DNA of 64,000 nucleotides from Acinetobacter kanungonis (GCF_009939195.1 NZ_JAACKC010000001.1:365665-429664), one strand, 5' to 3'; counted from the first letter of the stretch, positions 9,026-18,940 are shown. Notes: generated by a model not told the origin, from the letters alone. Program-made: numbers and translations.

Positions 9026-9730
9026 TTATGAATCTGCCCTTAACTGCTTAATCAGTTTTTCCAGATTTTGGCTATGTAATACATCTTCATAACTGATATT
9101 CGCGCCATTGGCTCGCCATAGTCCAACCAAACTCATGACTGCGACAGAGTCCAAAGCATACGCCTGTAAATCCTGCACCAAATCCAATTCTAAAGGCGAT
9201 ATTTCTAGAGCTTCTGCAATAGCATACAGGATACCGCGCTCGGACAAGATAAATTCTTTAGGTGCGCTGAGCGACCAAAGCCGTAGCAAACTTTGGGTAT
9301 TCATATGCAACATGTGCTGTAAGCTGATTTTTTCAATCCACTGCACATGCTGCTCCAAATTCGGAAGTGCTATAGCATCATTAATGACACAGATCTGTTC
9401 ACTCACCGAATGAATATGCTCTAAAAGCTGTTTCGCCACTGGGGTAATTAAACCGGTCACCACCAACTGTTGTCGATCCGACAAATGCTCACCCAAGCGC
9501 TGCATGGTCTCAGCGGGATTGGCAAGATCTAATTTTAGGATCGGAACATCAAGGGCTTTGGCTTTTTGCATACAGCGTTGAACATTCAATGCCAATTCGC
9601 TGTTGCTCCACTCTGCTTCTGCTTGTAACTGTTGCAAACCAATCACCAACAGGACACTTTGCATAGTGCTCAGTGACCATTTGGCCGGTGTAGTCACAAG
9701 CTGAATCTTTTTCGGCAAGGGATAAAACAT
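9026..9730 (-). CDS. Isochorismatase-like protein fused to a carrier-protein domain
   Basis: This 234-residue protein has the two-domain plan of EntB/BasF-type isochorismatase-aryl carrier proteins. Residues 1-165 resemble the isochorismatase hydrolase fold (QSVLLVIGLQQLQ, then VVTGLITPVAKQLLEHIHS). Residues 182-234 are a carrier domain with LQAYALDSVAVMSL, where Ser195 is the expected phosphopantetheine site. The hydrolase active site looks eroded: the Asp usual in the first strand motif (LLVIDMQ) is Gly. Its start overlaps the stop of the GlcG-like gene by one base (TGATG), so the two are translationally coupled. No other siderophore genes are nearby. Role is unknown; the carrier domain is the best-supported part. 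Confidence 0.68.
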   Translation of the reverse strand: MFYPLPKKIQLVTTPAKWSLSTMQSVLLVIGLQQLQAEAEWSNSELALNVQRCMQKAKALDVPILKLDLANPAETMQRLGEHLSDRQQLVVTGLITPVAKQLLEHIHSVSEQICVINDAIALPNLEQHVQWIEKISLQHMLHMNTQSLLRLWSLSAPKEFILSERGILYAIAEALEISPLELDLVQDLQAYALDSVAVMSLVGLWRANGANISYEDVLHSQNLEKLIKQLRADS

Positions 9731-10149
9731 CAGCCCTGAACCTGTGCCATAAATTGTTGAATCGCATATTGGGCAATTTCTGCATCTTGGAAGGATTTCA
9801 CCCCAGAAATACCCACTGCCCCCACAAGCTGCCCTTGATACAAAATCGGCTCGCCACCCTCTAGCATTCCCGAAATACTTTCTACAGTCAGAAAGCCTTG
9901 TTGCCCATTGCGGATTAAATCTTCAAACAATTTAGTGGGACGCTTGCTGATGGCAGAACACTGTGCTTTTTCATGACACAAACGTGCAGTCATAGGCGAT
10001 GCCCCATCCATACGTTTCAGGCTCAACAAGCAACCCGTTTCATCCACCACGGCGATACTGACAGCAAAGCCGTTTTGCAGCGCATATTCATAGGCAGTAT
10101 TTAAGATTAATTCGGCATCGGCTAAGTCTAAACAGTATTTGGTTTTCAT
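9730..10149 (-). CDS. GlcG/HbpS-family (DUF336) heme-binding-like protein
   Basis: This 139-residue single-domain protein of the GlcG/HbpS superfamily has the typical AYEYALQNGFAVSIAVVDETG N-terminal strand-helix, MDGASPMTARLCHEKA and a C-terminal LVGAVGISGV. Members have been linked to heme or small-ligand binding or corrinoid reduction, but many are uncharacterised. The frame extends upstream to 10200, through the hemL terminator. The ATG at 10149 with AAGGAAAA just ahead is the sensible start. It is coupled to the isochorismatase-carrier gene downstream. Confidence 0.85.
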   Translation of the reverse strand: MKTKYCLDLADAELILNTAYEYALQNGFAVSIAVVDETGCLLSLKRMDGASPMTARLCHEKAQCSAISKRPTKLFEDLIRNGQQGFLTVESISGMLEGGEPILYQGQLVGAVGISGVKSFQDAEIAQYAIQQFMAQVQG

Positions 10150-10164
10150 GTATTTTCCTTGCAT

Positions 10165-10196
10165 AAAAAAGCCTGCAACACTGTCACAGGCTTTTA
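10165..10196 (-). terminator. hemL terminator
   Basis: Arms AAAGCCTG and CAGGCTTT enclose an 11-base loop, with T6 on the minus-strand side, directly after the hemL stop at 10213. Confidence 0.85.
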
Positions 10197-10212
10197 TCAC
10201 ATTCTGTTTGGA

Positions 10213-11514
10213 TTACGCTTTCATTTCAGCAAAAGTTTCTTTGGCTGCCTGAATGGTAAACGCAATATCTTCATCACTATGTGCACTTGAAATAAAGCCT
10301 GCTTCAAATGCTGATGGTGCCAAGTTCACACCACGATTTAACATGCCATGGAAGAATTTACGGAATGCCGCAACGTCACATTTCAACATCGAATCGAAAC
10401 TGGTGATGTCTTCTTGATCGGTAAAGTACAGACCAAACATCGCACCTGCCTGTTGGGTTTTAAAAGGAATCCCCGCAGCATCGGCTTCTTGTTGTAAACC
10501 TGCGAGTAATTTTGCTAATTGTGCAGTTAAGTTCTCGTAGAAACCTGGCTGGCGCAAATGCTTAAACATTTCAATCCCTGCACGCATCGCCAAAGGATTA
10601 CCTGATAATGTTCCCGCTTGGTAGACTTTACCTAGTGGTGCAATACATTCCATCACTTCACGTTTACCACCAAAAGCACCGACTGGTAGCCCTGCACCAA
10701 TAATTTTACCTAAAGTGGTTAAGTCTGGTGTCACACCATAATATGCTTGCGCACCACCCAGTCCAACACGGAAACCGGTCATCACTTCATCAATAATGAA
10801 GACTGAACCGTGTTCATCACATACTTCACGAATCGCTTGCAAGAAGCCTTCAACAGGCTTCACCAAGTTCATGTTACCTGCAACTGGCTCGACAATTACA
10901 CCAGCAATTTCAGCACCAAATTTGGCAAAGCATTCTTTTAATGTCGCAATGTCGTTATACGGTAAGGTTAACGTGTGCTTGGCAAAATCAGCAGGCACAC
11001 CCGCAGAAGTCGCTTCACCTTCACCTGTGGTCAATAAGCCTGAACCCGCTTTCACTAATAGTGAGTCTGAATGACCGTGGTAGCAGCCTTCAAATTTCAC
11101 AATTTTGTCACGACCTGTATAACCACGTGCCAAACGAATCGCCGTCATAGTGGCTTCGGTGCCTGAGTTGGTCATACGCACCATTTCAATTGAAGGCATG
11201 ATTTCACAAATTACATCTGCCAAAGTCGTTTCATGTACGGTCGGTGCACCAAAACTCAAACCATCTACCGCAGCATCTTGAACTGCCTTAATAATCGCAG
11301 GATGTGCATGGCCAAGAATCATCGGCCCCCAAGAGCCGACATAATCTACATAACGCTTACCATCCACATCAAACAAATAGGCACCTTGCGCTTTTTCAAT
11401 AAAAACCGGTGTACCACCTACACCATTAAACGCGCGCACAGGAGAGTTCACCCCACCCGGAATATGTTTGCTGGCTTGTTTAAATAATTGTTCTTGCTTT
11501 GGAGATAAACTCAT
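10213..11514 (-). CDS. hemL: Glutamate-1-semialdehyde 2,1-aminomutase HemL
   Basis: This PLP enzyme of the C5 heme pathway converts glutamate-1-semialdehyde to 5-aminolevulinate in the cytosol. The sequence has the GSA aminomutase opening ([13 protein letters not shown]), [27 protein letters not shown] and the PLP lysine in [18 protein letters not shown] (about residue 270). About 433 residues is full length. The frame begins with TTG at 11526; the ATG at 11514 ([10 protein letters not shown]) matches the family. thiE lies upstream on the same strand 41 bases away, so the two may be co-transcribed. Confidence 0.96.
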   Translation of the reverse strand: MSLSPKQEQLFKQASKHIPGGVNSPVRAFNGVGGTPVFIEKAQGAYLFDVDGKRYVDYVGSWGPMILGHAHPAIIKAVQDAAVDGLSFGAPTVHETTLADVICEIMPSIEMVRMTNSGTEATMTAIRLARGYTGRDKIVKFEGCYHGHSDSLLVKAGSGLLTTGEGEATSAGVPADFAKHTLTLPYNDIATLKECFAKFGAEIAGVIVEPVAGNMNLVKPVEGFLQAIREVCDEHGSVFIIDEVMTGFRVGLGGAQAYYGVTPDLTTLGKIIGAGLPVGAFGGKREVMECIAPLGKVYQAGTLSGNPLAMRAGIEMFKHLRQPGFYENLTAQLAKLLAGLQQEADAAGIPFKTQQAGAMFGLYFTDQEDITSFDSMLKCDVAAFRKFFHGMLNRGVNLAPSAFEAGFISSAHSDEDIAFTIQAAKETFAEMKA

Positions 11515-11555
11515 GAATTCACTCAATCTAAAAAGAAAATAATCGACTTACAACA

Positions 11556-12176
11556 TTATGCAGTTTTGGCAAATAACTGTGCCCATGCATGCACACGGGA
11601 TGGGATGTCAGCTACATTCAACGCTAATATATCACTAATTACCGCGCAAAGGTCTGCCCCCTTGCTGATCACAAGCGCTGAATTTTCAACAGTTAAGCCC
11701 CCAATCGCACAAATCGGTAGCGCAAATTTTTGCTTTGCCTGAGCAATCACTTCAATTCCCACATTGCCTGCTTCAGGCTTGGTTGCTGTCGCATAGACTG
11801 CACCAAATGCGACATAGGTGGCACCTTCCGCAATGGCTTTTTCTGCTAATGCCAAAGAGTTTAAGCAGGTACGACCAATAATGACGCCTTGCGGTAAACG
11901 CGCAACTGCATCGGCAATTTCACCATCATCCTGCCCCAAATGCACACCCAATCCGTATTGTTCTGCAAGAGCCAAATCATCATTAATCACAAATGGAACA
12001 TGGTATTGCTCACATAATGCCTTGATTTGTTCCACTTCCGCAGGTTGCTCTGCCAGACTTATTTTTTTACGGCGATACTGGAGAATTGCAACCTGTCCCG
12101 TTGCCAAAGCTGCGTGTAATTTTTCCAGCAAAACATTTAAAGGATCATCATTGGTAATGAGGTATAAACCACGCAT
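11556..12176 (-). CDS. thiE: Thiamine-phosphate synthase ThiE
   Basis: ThiE joins the pyrimidine (HMP-PP) and thiazole phosphate moieties to make thiamine phosphate. The TIM-barrel family signatures are present: QYRRKK near the start, FVINDDLALA, GVHLGQDD, IIGRTCLNS, YVAFGAVYATATKP and ICAIGGLT. Length is about 206 residues. The ATG at 12176 with AAGGCG upstream fits better than the upstream frame start at 12194. No TPP riboswitch was recognised ahead of the gene. Confidence 0.95.
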   Translation of the reverse strand: MRGLYLITNDDPLNVLLEKLHAALATGQVAILQYRRKKISLAEQPAEVEQIKALCEQYHVPFVINDDLALAEQYGLGVHLGQDDGEIADAVARLPQGVIIGRTCLNSLALAEKAIAEGATYVAFGAVYATATKPEAGNVGIEVIAQAKQKFALPICAIGGLTVENSALVISKGADLCAVISDILALNVADIPSRVHAWAQLFAKTA

Positions 12177-12239
12177 AAAAACGCCTTTCCACAACTGTTT
12201 AAAGAATCTAACTCAACATAGATTCTAAGATTTCATAAA

Positions 12240-12266
12240 AAAGCCATCATAGCATTATGATGGCTT
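12240..12266 (-). terminator. rnk terminator
   Basis: AAAGCCATCATA and TATGATGGCTTT are paired around a short loop, followed by a T run on the minus strand, downstream of the rnk stop at 12313. Confidence 0.85.
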
Positions 12267-12312
12267 TACGACAGATCAGATTTGCGCTAATTCCGTATGT
12301 TCAGCGCCAAAC

Positions 12313-12717
12313 TTATAAATAATTGCCTTCACGTTCAGGTTGATAAAGTACACGTTCAATTTTGACTTTCATTAAATGTCCATCGGGTTGGGGCCATTCA
12401 ATTTCCTGACCTTCAGACAGTCCTAAAATTGCTGCACCGACTGGTGCCAGTACATTCACTTGGCCTTTATCGCCACGAAAATCGTGTGGATACACCAAGG
12501 TAATTTCCGTTGCTGTCGTTTCAGGGGCAATAATCACCAATACCCGTGCATTCATGGTCACAACATTGGCAGGAACATCTTGTGGGGCAACAACATTTGC
12601 GCGTGCCAGCTCATCTTCCAAATGTTCCATAGTCGGTGTTAATTTCGATTGATGTTCTAACATGGTTTCTAAACGATTTAGATCCTGTGCAGAAACAATA
12701 ATGGTAGGTTTATCCAT
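12313..12717 (-). CDS. rnk: Nucleoside diphosphate kinase regulator Rnk (GreA/B-like)
   Basis: This 134-residue protein of the Rnk branch of the GreA/GreB superfamily binds RNA polymerase. A short N-terminal helical part (LNRLETMLEHQ) is followed by the C-terminal FKBP-like domain with VTMNARVLV, ITLVYPHDF, VLAPVGAAILGLSEGQEIEWPQPDG. Length and domain order match Rnk. It is monocistronic, with AGAAGGACGG upstream of the ATG and its own terminator. Confidence 0.9.
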   Translation of the reverse strand: MDKPTIIVSAQDLNRLETMLEHQSKLTPTMEHLEDELARANVVAPQDVPANVVTMNARVLVIIAPETTATEITLVYPHDFRGDKGQVNVLAPVGAAILGLSEGQEIEWPQPDGHLMKVKIERVLYQPEREGNYL

Positions 12718-12838
12718 AAAACCGTCCTTCTCAAAAATTTATGTTTTAAGTTTTACGTTGTATGTTCTTTATTTTCACTTACTCAATTATTTATAGCAGA
12801 AAATGAAGAATGGTGATGATAGGCATTTTGTATAGCAA

Positions 12839-12870
12839 TAAAAAAAGCCCCCCTTGAGGGAGGCTTCTCA
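12839..12870 (-). terminator. glyA terminator
   Basis: AAGCCCCCC, TTGA and GGGAGGCTT pair with a single mismatch. An A run on the plus strand becomes the T run for minus-strand transcription leaving glyA. Confidence 0.82.
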
Positions 12871-12883
12871 AGCAAAATCTAAA

Positions 12884-14137
12884 TTATTTTGCATATACTG
12901 GGAATTTAGCACATACAGTTTCAACTTTCGCTCTCACTGTTGCAATTACAGTTTCGCTACCTTTTGAATCTAGGATGTCAGCAATCCAGCCTGCCAATTC
13001 GCGAACTTCTGCTTCACCAAAACCACGAGTCGTAACTGCTGGAGTACCAATACGGATACCAGAAGTAACAAACGGAGAGCGTGGATCATTTGGTACAGAG
13101 TTTTTGTTCACAGTGATGTGAGCAGCACCTAACCAAGCATCCGCATCTTTACCAGTAATGTCTTGTTTGATTAAAGATAACAAGAACAAGTGGTTTTCAG
13201 TACCACCAGAAACCACGTCATAACCACGTGCGATTAACACTTCAGCCATAGCTTGAGCATTTTTAACCACTTGTTGTTGATACGCTTTGTATTCAGGCGC
13301 CATCGCTTCTTTAAAGCAGATTGCTTTCGCTGCGATTGCGTGAACTAATGGACCACCTTGGTTACCTGGGAATACAGCAGATTGAAGTTTTTTCTCAATT
13401 TCTTCATTTGCTTTTGCAAGGATTAAACCAGAACGTGGACCACGTAAAGTTTTATGGGTAGTAGTTGTTGTTACGTCAGCAATTTGTACTGGGCTTGGGT
13501 ATACACCCGCAGCAACTAAACCAGCAACGTGAGCCATATCAACAAAAAGGTATGCACCTACTTTGTCTGCGATGTCACGGAAACGCTGCCAATCTACGAT
13601 TTGGCTGTACGCAGAGAAACCAGCAACGATCATACGTGGCTTGTGTTCAACTGCTAAACGCTCAACTTCTTCGTAATCGATCTCGCCAGTTTCTGGGTTT
13701 AGACCGTATTGAATTGCATTATACGTTTTACCAGAGAAGCTTACTTTCGCACCGTGAGTCAAGTGACCACCGTGAGCCAAGCTCATACCCAAAACGGTGT
13801 CGCCTGGGTTAAGTAAAGCTAAATAAACAGCTGAGTTTGCTTGTGAACCCGCATGTGGTTGAACGTTAGCGTAATCAGCACCGAATAACTCTTTAGCACG
13901 GTCAATTGCCAATTGTTCGATGATGTCTACATATTCACAACCGCCATAGTAGCGTTTGCCTGGGTAGCCTTCTGCATATTTGTTAGTGAGTTTTGATCCT
14001 TGAGCTTCCATTACTGCTGGTGAGCAATAGTTTTCTGATGCGATTAACTCAATATGAGCTTCCTGACGAGCGTCTTCGTTAGAAATTGCTTGAGCTAATT
14101 CTGGATCAAATTCAGCAATAGAGATATTGGCAAACAT
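12884..14137 (-). CDS. glyA: Serine hydroxymethyltransferase GlyA
   Basis: This PLP enzyme interconverts serine and glycine while charging tetrahydrofolate with a one-carbon unit. The N-terminal [10 protein letters not shown], the [15 protein letters not shown] substrate/PLP region, HGGHLTHG and the PLP lysine motif [14 protein letters not shown] (about 225-238) are all intact. 417 residues is the normal length. Codon use is strongly biased toward frequent Acinetobacter codons, as expected for a highly expressed gene. Confidence 0.97.
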   Translation of the reverse strand: MFANISIAEFDPELAQAISNEDARQEAHIELIASENYCSPAVMEAQGSKLTNKYAEGYPGKRYYGGCEYVDIIEQLAIDRAKELFGADYANVQPHAGSQANSAVYLALLNPGDTVLGMSLAHGGHLTHGAKVSFSGKTYNAIQYGLNPETGEIDYEEVERLAVEHKPRMIVAGFSAYSQIVDWQRFRDIADKVGAYLFVDMAHVAGLVAAGVYPSPVQIADVTTTTTHKTLRGPRSGLILAKANEEIEKKLQSAVFPGNQGGPLVHAIAAKAICFKEAMAPEYKAYQQQVVKNAQAMAEVLIARGYDVVSGGTENHLFLLSLIKQDITGKDADAWLGAAHITVNKNSVPNDPRSPFVTSGIRIGTPAVTTRGFGEAEVRELAGWIADILDSKGSETVIATVRAKVETVCAKFPVYAK

Positions 14138-14241
14138 TAGCGAGGTCCTATGTATTTAGGGCTTTTAAGCCGTGCTAAGATTGGCGCGTATTGTAGCATG
14201 AAGTTTGTAAATTTTGAGAATGAAGTTTGCGCTGTTTTACA

Positions 14242-14275
14242 CAAAAAAAGCTCATGCAGATAAAAACATGAGCCG
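14242..14275 (-). terminator. Terminator of the lipase-like gene
   Basis: GCTCATG and CATGAGC pair around a 10-base loop, with a T7 tract on the minus-strand side, 17-40 bases past the stop at 14292. Confidence 0.8.
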
Positions 14276-14291
14276 AGTTGTTCAAACCAAC

Positions 14292-15518
14292 TTATTGAAT
14301 TGGCATTAATGTTTGTACGTCTACCAAAATATTTGGAATATTCAACACATAAGCCGTGCCATGATCCCAAGTTGTATTAGTCCTATAGGTAATTTGCGAG
14401 TTTTTAGCAGCCTCTCCACTCAGTAAAGTATCTGTGGCAGCTTTTGGAACCGTCGTATCCATGGCACCTTGATAAATAATAATCGGCGTATCAATTTTCA
14501 CTTGTAATGGTTGCGAGTCGGTATCCAAAAATTTACGCACTGGTGACAGATTCATAAAGCCACTTTGGGTGCGCGGATAATTGCTAATATCCCCTGCATG
14601 CGTTTGTGCATAAGCCTGCATCCCTAAACCAAACTCCTGCCCCAAAGAGGTATAACAGTCCGTTTCAGCATTATCGGCAATTTGGTCGGTTGGGGACTTA
14701 AACACTTGGCTGTATTGCAAAGTAGGATTTGGATTACGTAAGCCTGCGGTAATTAAAGCTGTAAAGGTATCTAAAGACGCTAAGGTGGTAATCTTTTCGG
14801 TTAAATCCGTTTGTTGTGCCGCTAAACTTTCACCCGCAGTTAAAATCAATTCAAGATTGGATGCAGGTGCAACCGCTACCGTACCTTTATAGTCCAGTTG
14901 CGCTCGCGATTGATATTGCGCTGCGCCTAATGCGGCATGTCCACCTTGTGAATGCCCAACAGTCATCCAGCGATTCGATACCTTATTCCCTAAATAGTTT
15001 CGTGCTGCCACTACAGCATCAGTAATTGAAAAGGCTTCACTCTTTACATTCAAGAATGGATGTAACTCATCATTGGCAGGCTCACCCAAACCTTCATAAT
15101 CTGGCGCAACCACGACATATCCCGCAGCGAGCAAACCTTCAATCATGGCTTGGATATAGGTGTTTAATTGACTTCGGCTCGGTGCACAAATATCGGCTAC
15201 ACCCGTTGTTCCATGTGCCCACACCACAATTGGCCAACCTTTGGCTGGTGGTGCTGTTTTAGGGGTAAAGACCAAAGCTGTTGCTTGAACCTCAGTATTA
15301 TTCATACCGAGCATTTTATAGGTCATGACCACACTTCCACCCGCAGTTGCAGACATATCCGTTAGGGTATAAGCAGTTGGTGTCGTCACCACCGGATTCA
15401 CAATATTATTTTTAGGAATACTATCGCCAGAGACATAAGAGTCATGGTCATCATCATGACATGCACTCAACAACAGGGTGGAACTGGTGAATATCGCAAT
15501 CAGCAATTTCTTGTGCAT
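14292..15518 (-). CDS. Lipoprotein alpha/beta hydrolase (secretory lipase/esterase family)
   Basis: This 408-residue serine hydrolase carries a lipoprotein signal peptide: the lipobox LLSAC puts the lipidated Cys at residue 20, followed by an acidic DDDHD stretch that may favour outer-membrane sorting. The alpha/beta hydrolase core shows WAHGTTG (oxyanion region) and VGHSQGGHAA (nucleophile Ser, about 186-188). IYQGAMDTTVP carries the likely acidic residue and WDHGTAYV the likely catalytic His. It resembles fungal/bacterial secretory lipases (LIP family). The ATG at 15518 with AAGGAAAT upstream is favoured over an upstream in-frame start. Substrate is not predictable. Monocistronic. Confidence 0.86.
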   Translation of the reverse strand: MHKKLLIAIFTSSTLLLSACHDDDHDSYVSGDSIPKNNIVNPVVTTPTAYTLTDMSATAGGSVVMTYKMLGMNNTEVQATALVFTPKTAPPAKGWPIVVWAHGTTGVADICAPSRSQLNTYIQAMIEGLLAAGYVVVAPDYEGLGEPANDELHPFLNVKSEAFSITDAVVAARNYLGNKVSNRWMTVGHSQGGHAALGAAQYQSRAQLDYKGTVAVAPASNLELILTAGESLAAQQTDLTEKITTLASLDTFTALITAGLRNPNPTLQYSQVFKSPTDQIADNAETDCYTSLGQEFGLGMQAYAQTHAGDISNYPRTQSGFMNLSPVRKFLDTDSQPLQVKIDTPIIIYQGAMDTTVPKAATDTLLSGEAAKNSQITYRTNTTWDHGTAYVLNIPNILVDVQTLMPIQ

Positions 15519-15753
15519 GGTTATTTCCTTATTCAATTTTTATTGTTTTTGCTTAATTTTTCAGCAACGTTTTATTTTTACGCTTTTTTCTGTTTCTGTT
15601 CAATTTATTTTAAATTCAATCTTAAAAAAGCTGATTCGGCCATTTTCTAAAGTAAAAAGCTTGCAGGAGCAGATGAAACCCCTCCTTTAGATTTGTTTCA
15701 CTCCCCCTGAAAATGTTAAATTGAGCCATTCAGCTGCACCTTAGGATTTTCAT

Positions 15754-16452
15754 ATGCAAGCCATTATTCTGGATACAGAAACTCATACCTTAAATGGTCA
15801 ACCCATTGAAATTGCATATGCACCTATTGATGTTCAGAATGGAAAACTGACTTTGGATAAATCGAAGCTATTTGACCAACTGTATAGTGTCGATGAGCCC
15901 ATTTCTTTTGCGGCGATGGCTGTACACCATATTCTTGAATCAGATTTACTAAACAAACCGCACTACAGCAGCTTTACCCTGCCGCCCGATACGCAATACA
16001 TTATTGGACATAATATTGATTATGATATTCGGGCGATTGAAAAATGTGGTGTTAATTCCAGCTCGATTAAAGCAATTTGCACCTTGGCACTGGCACGTCG
16101 TGTCTGGCCAGATGCCGAAGCGCACAATATCTCTGCCTTAATTTATATGATCAGTAAAGGCAGTGAAAAAGCGCGCGAGATGATTAAAAAAGCGCATCGC
16201 GCCGATATGGATATTATTCTGACTGCCAATATTTTAATGCACATCGTGCATCAACTAAATATTAACAGTATGGAAGAGCTATATGCAGCTTCTGAAGATG
16301 CGCGCATTCCACGCAGCATTAACTTTGGCAAGCATCGTGGTACCAATATTTCAGATCTACCTGCTGACTATATACAGTGGTTATTGCGCCAAGATGATCT
16401 TGATCCTTACTTGCGCAAAGCATTAGAAAATGTGAGTTTAGTCACATTATAA
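15754..16452 (+). CDS. DnaQ-like 3'-5' exonuclease with C-terminal DUF3820 domain
   Basis: This 232-residue DEDDh exonuclease has Exo I ILDTETHTL near the N-terminus, Exo II HNIDYDIRAI (about 89-98) and Exo III HRADMDI (about 149-155). All four acidic residues and the general-base His are present. The last 45 residues (NFGKHRGTNISDLPADYIQWLLRQ) form a DUF3820 module. Such fusions are annotated as exodeoxyribonuclease X-type or RNase T-like; DNA versus RNA substrate is not evident. It stands alone on the plus strand. Confidence 0.86.
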   Translation: MQAIILDTETHTLNGQPIEIAYAPIDVQNGKLTLDKSKLFDQLYSVDEPISFAAMAVHHILESDLLNKPHYSSFTLPPDTQYIIGHNIDYDIRAIEKCGVNSSSIKAICTLALARRVWPDAEAHNISALIYMISKGSEKAREMIKKAHRADMDIILTANILMHIVHQLNINSMEELYAASEDARIPRSINFGKHRGTNISDLPADYIQWLLRQDDLDPYLRKALENVSLVTL

Positions 16453-16539
16453 ATCTATGATTTGTAATTAAATTTTAACAATAGTGTAATTTTCACACAG
16501 TATAGTCTGCTTAATTTATCTCATGGAATAAATTAAGAC

Positions 16540-17202
16540 ATGATTCACTATTCTAAAACACAACTAGGACATGACGCACTAAAACAACGTAGCTTGCCAT
16601 TAAATGCTCGTCAACGCCGCTTACTGGTTCTGATTGGAACTGAAGATTTTGAGTCCATGAACGAAATCTTCAAGCAGCGTCTTGCTCCACCTGAATTGAT
16701 TGAGCAACTGAGCGAAATGGGGCTGATTATGGCTTCCAGCGTTAAAGCGATGGCGGAGCCAGAAATTCAAGCTGTAGAACCTTTAGCTGAACCACAAAAT
16801 TCGCCAACTCCGCATTCAAGCAATCCCGTTTTAACGCCAACAACCGAACCAAACTTTCAGGTAGAAATACCTGCTGATCCACAAACTCAGGCGGCATTAC
16901 TTTCTCATGATCAGATTGTTCAACCTGCTGTACCAGAACCCGCTGAGCCTGCATTTGAAGATTTAGTCGCACTGGATTTTGAAGATGTAAAATATTTAAT
17001 GGCACAGCTTCTACAGAAATATTGTGGGCTAATGGCAAAACAACTGGTAATGCGCATTCAAGGTGCTGAAGATCTGCGCTCTTTAAAACTCTGCCAAATG
17101 CAGTGGATTACCCAATTACAAGAAACTCGCATTCCACCGAAAGAGTTGAATCGGATTTTGCATCAGATTAATTTTTCGCTGCAACGACTCAATCCAGCAT
17201 AA
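16540..17202 (+). CDS. Hypothetical protein with Pro/Glu-rich linker
   Basis: This 220-residue protein could not be assigned. Residues 1-65 (RQRRLLVLIGTEDFESMNEIF) look like a small helical N-terminal domain. Residues 70-145 are a Pro/Glu/Ala-rich linker that is probably disordered. Residues 148-220 form an amphipathic helical C-terminal domain (DVKYLMAQLLQKYCGLMAKQ). No signal peptide or membrane helix is seen. The start lies about 88 bases after the exonuclease gene with weak Shine-Dalgarno. Confidence 0.75.
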   Translation: MIHYSKTQLGHDALKQRSLPLNARQRRLLVLIGTEDFESMNEIFKQRLAPPELIEQLSEMGLIMASSVKAMAEPEIQAVEPLAEPQNSPTPHSSNPVLTPTTEPNFQVEIPADPQTQAALLSHDQIVQPAVPEPAEPAFEDLVALDFEDVKYLMAQLLQKYCGLMAKQLVMRIQGAEDLRSLKLCQMQWITQLQETRIPPKELNRILHQINFSLQRLNPA

Positions 17203-17410
17203 ACTTTAAGAGATATTTTGTTTAAGCTCAGTGGAATTGACACTTAGCAGCATATTTATGAATTTTAAAAGCTTATATTTATTAGAGCCTTGCTGCTCTT
17301 TCTTATTTTTAAATATTTCTTGCAACGCTTGAGATACCAATTCTTCGACTTAAGCGTTATAGCTTTAGGAAACACAATATCGGTGAAATAGAACAATTTA
17401 GGGGCAAGCA

Positions 17411-17758
17411 ATGATGCCAATCCACCTTGTTTTTCATCCAGATGATCATCCCGCACAACTGAAAAAGGTAGGTAATTGGGTGATTACTTTTCCTGCACGC
17501 AGAGAAAACAGTGAAACACTGCAACTGATTATTCATAGTGTGATTCCACAGCAGATGAACCAGAACATACAATTACTGAATTTAGAAATCCACCAAAGTT
17601 CGCTTGATCATCACTGGGAAATCTTAACTATGAGCTATTTTGATGGTGAACACGCCATAGAGTTACGTCCAGATACAGAGAATCTGATTGCTATAAAAAT
17701 GCTGAAAGAGCTGATTCAAGAATTTGGAAAATATGATGTAGAACTACAATTGAAATAA
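17411..17758 (+). CDS. Hypothetical protein, 115 residues
   Basis: This is a soluble protein of unknown function, predicted alpha+beta, with alternating hydrophobic strands (VGNWVITFPAR, LQLIIHSVIP) and a C-terminal helix (KMLKELIQEFGKYD). No motif was recognised. AGGGGCA lies 6-12 bases ahead of the tandem ATGs at 17411/17414. A good terminator follows at 17833-17860, supporting a real transcription unit. Confidence 0.7.
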   Translation: MMPIHLVFHPDDHPAQLKKVGNWVITFPARRENSETLQLIIHSVIPQQMNQNIQLLNLEIHQSSLDHHWEILTMSYFDGEHAIELRPDTENLIAIKMLKELIQEFGKYDVELQLK

Positions 17759-18085
17759 ACTGAAAAAATTAAGTTGATTATAGATAAGCCATCAAAGATA
17801 TTGTGGTTTAAAATTGAATACTATACACAGCAAGAACTCGCATTTCTGCGAGTTCTTTTATGTTGGATGGCTAGTGCTGATTATTTATTTGAACTTTACG
17901 TTGCAAATTCAATTAGCTGTCAATGATCCGTCCAACTACTTCGTAGCTCTTAGTGTTGCTAGCTACTGTAGTTTTAATATAGGACGATGCGCTTTAATTG
18001 GCAAGTGGCTGTGACATTAAGCTACAAGCGCTATAACAAACCTCTATTGACTGAAAATCCATCAAATATTTTAATATTTAGCCTT
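17759..18085. other. Intergenic region, 327 bases
   Basis: It contains the terminator at 17833-17860 for the preceding plus-strand gene and otherwise AT-rich sequence. A 66-codon frame at 17814-18014 overlaps the terminator and was not accepted. No RNA gene recognised. Confidence 0.6.
17833..17860 (+). terminator. Rho-independent terminator
   Basis: AGAACTCGCA, TTTC and TGCGAGTTCT form a perfect 10-base stem followed by TTTTA. Confidence 0.88.
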
Positions 18086-18880
18086 TCACCAATCCACATT
18101 CACACGTCGATTCGGACCTAAACAATGAATTAAACTTTCACTGCGCTGAGCGCCTTCACAACTTTGATATAAATCAGTTTTATTGTTAGCTTCAATTCGG
18201 ATGCGATGCGGCGACACTCCATACTGCACCAATAACTGCGCCACAGTATTTGCACGTGCCTGAGATAATTTTTGATTATAGGTGTCCGAGCCTAACCGAT
18301 CTGTATATCCAGACACGATGACAGGACCAGTACCACCAGCTTGATTAATCCTTTTTGCAAGTATATTTATTGAGTTTTCACCTGTCACAATACCTGCAGA
18401 ATCGGAGCGATCAAACTCAAACAGGATATCAATAGCACTTTCTGTAGTAGCAGGCTCAGCCGCAGGTTGTAAAGGTTTAGGTTTTATATCTTGCTCTGAA
18501 TATGCTGCCAACTTTTCACAGTCTTCGCCCTTCCAACTCAACCGTTCAGATAAAGATTTTCGGTCGAAGTCGACCCTGAGCTGACAACGTTGATATCGCT
18601 GCGTGTTAGGAACCCGAATATCTAATACATAATTCCATATTTTGGGTCCAAAGATGCCTTCATTAAATTGAGGATTGCCTAAAATATGCCGAAATTGATT
18701 CTTATCCAGACCAATATCCAATCGCGCAATATCATTGACTTCATAGCGTTTAACTTGTTTTAAATAGCTTTTCTTTTGCTTAGGAAAACTCACTTGCTGT
18801 GCTGTAGGTGTCACAGTTTCAGCAGCCTGAATCGATAAGGGGGCACACAGCAACATACCATAAAGAAGTTTATTTTTCAT
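18086..18880 (-). CDS. tpgA: TpgA-like OmpA/SmpA-OmlA protein (autotransporter partner)
   Basis: This 264-residue exported protein has a signal peptide ([15 protein letters not shown], cleavage after about residue 19) and an SmpA/OmlA-like domain ([21 protein letters not shown], about 55-75). A C-terminal OmpA-like peptidoglycan-binding domain carries [31 protein letters not shown] and RRVNVDW. This arrangement is that of TpgA, the periplasmic protein needed for surface display of the AtaA trimeric autotransporter in Acinetobacter. The gene lies 60 bases downstream of the autotransporter on the same strand and is probably co-transcribed. Assignment rests on domain order and position. Confidence 0.88.
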   Translation of the reverse strand: MKNKLLYGMLLCAPLSIQAAETVTPTAQQVSFPKQKKSYLKQVKRYEVNDIARLDIGLDKNQFRHILGNPQFNEGIFGPKIWNYVLDIRVPNTQRYQRCQLRVDFDRKSLSERLSWKGEDCEKLAAYSEQDIKPKPLQPAAEPATTESAIDILFEFDRSDSAGIVTGENSINILAKRINQAGGTGPVIVSGYTDRLGSDTYNQKLSQARANTVAQLLVQYGVSPHRIRIEANNKTDLYQSCEGAQRSESLIHCLGPNRRVNVDW

Positions 18881-18940
18881 AGCTGTTATTCTCTTTTATA
18901 TTCTAATTAAGTGGACAAAACTAAATGACTAATAATAGGC

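Noticed and set aside
10796..11487. Plus-strand frames opposite hemL
   Set aside because: Antisense to a conserved enzyme with all motifs intact on the minus strand.
12177..12312. Possible TPP riboswitch ahead of thiE
   Set aside because: The stretch holds only the rnk terminator; no THI-box-like conserved segments were seen.
17814..18014. 66-codon plus-strand frame
   Set aside because: Starts inside a terminator region, no ribosome binding site, no family resemblance.
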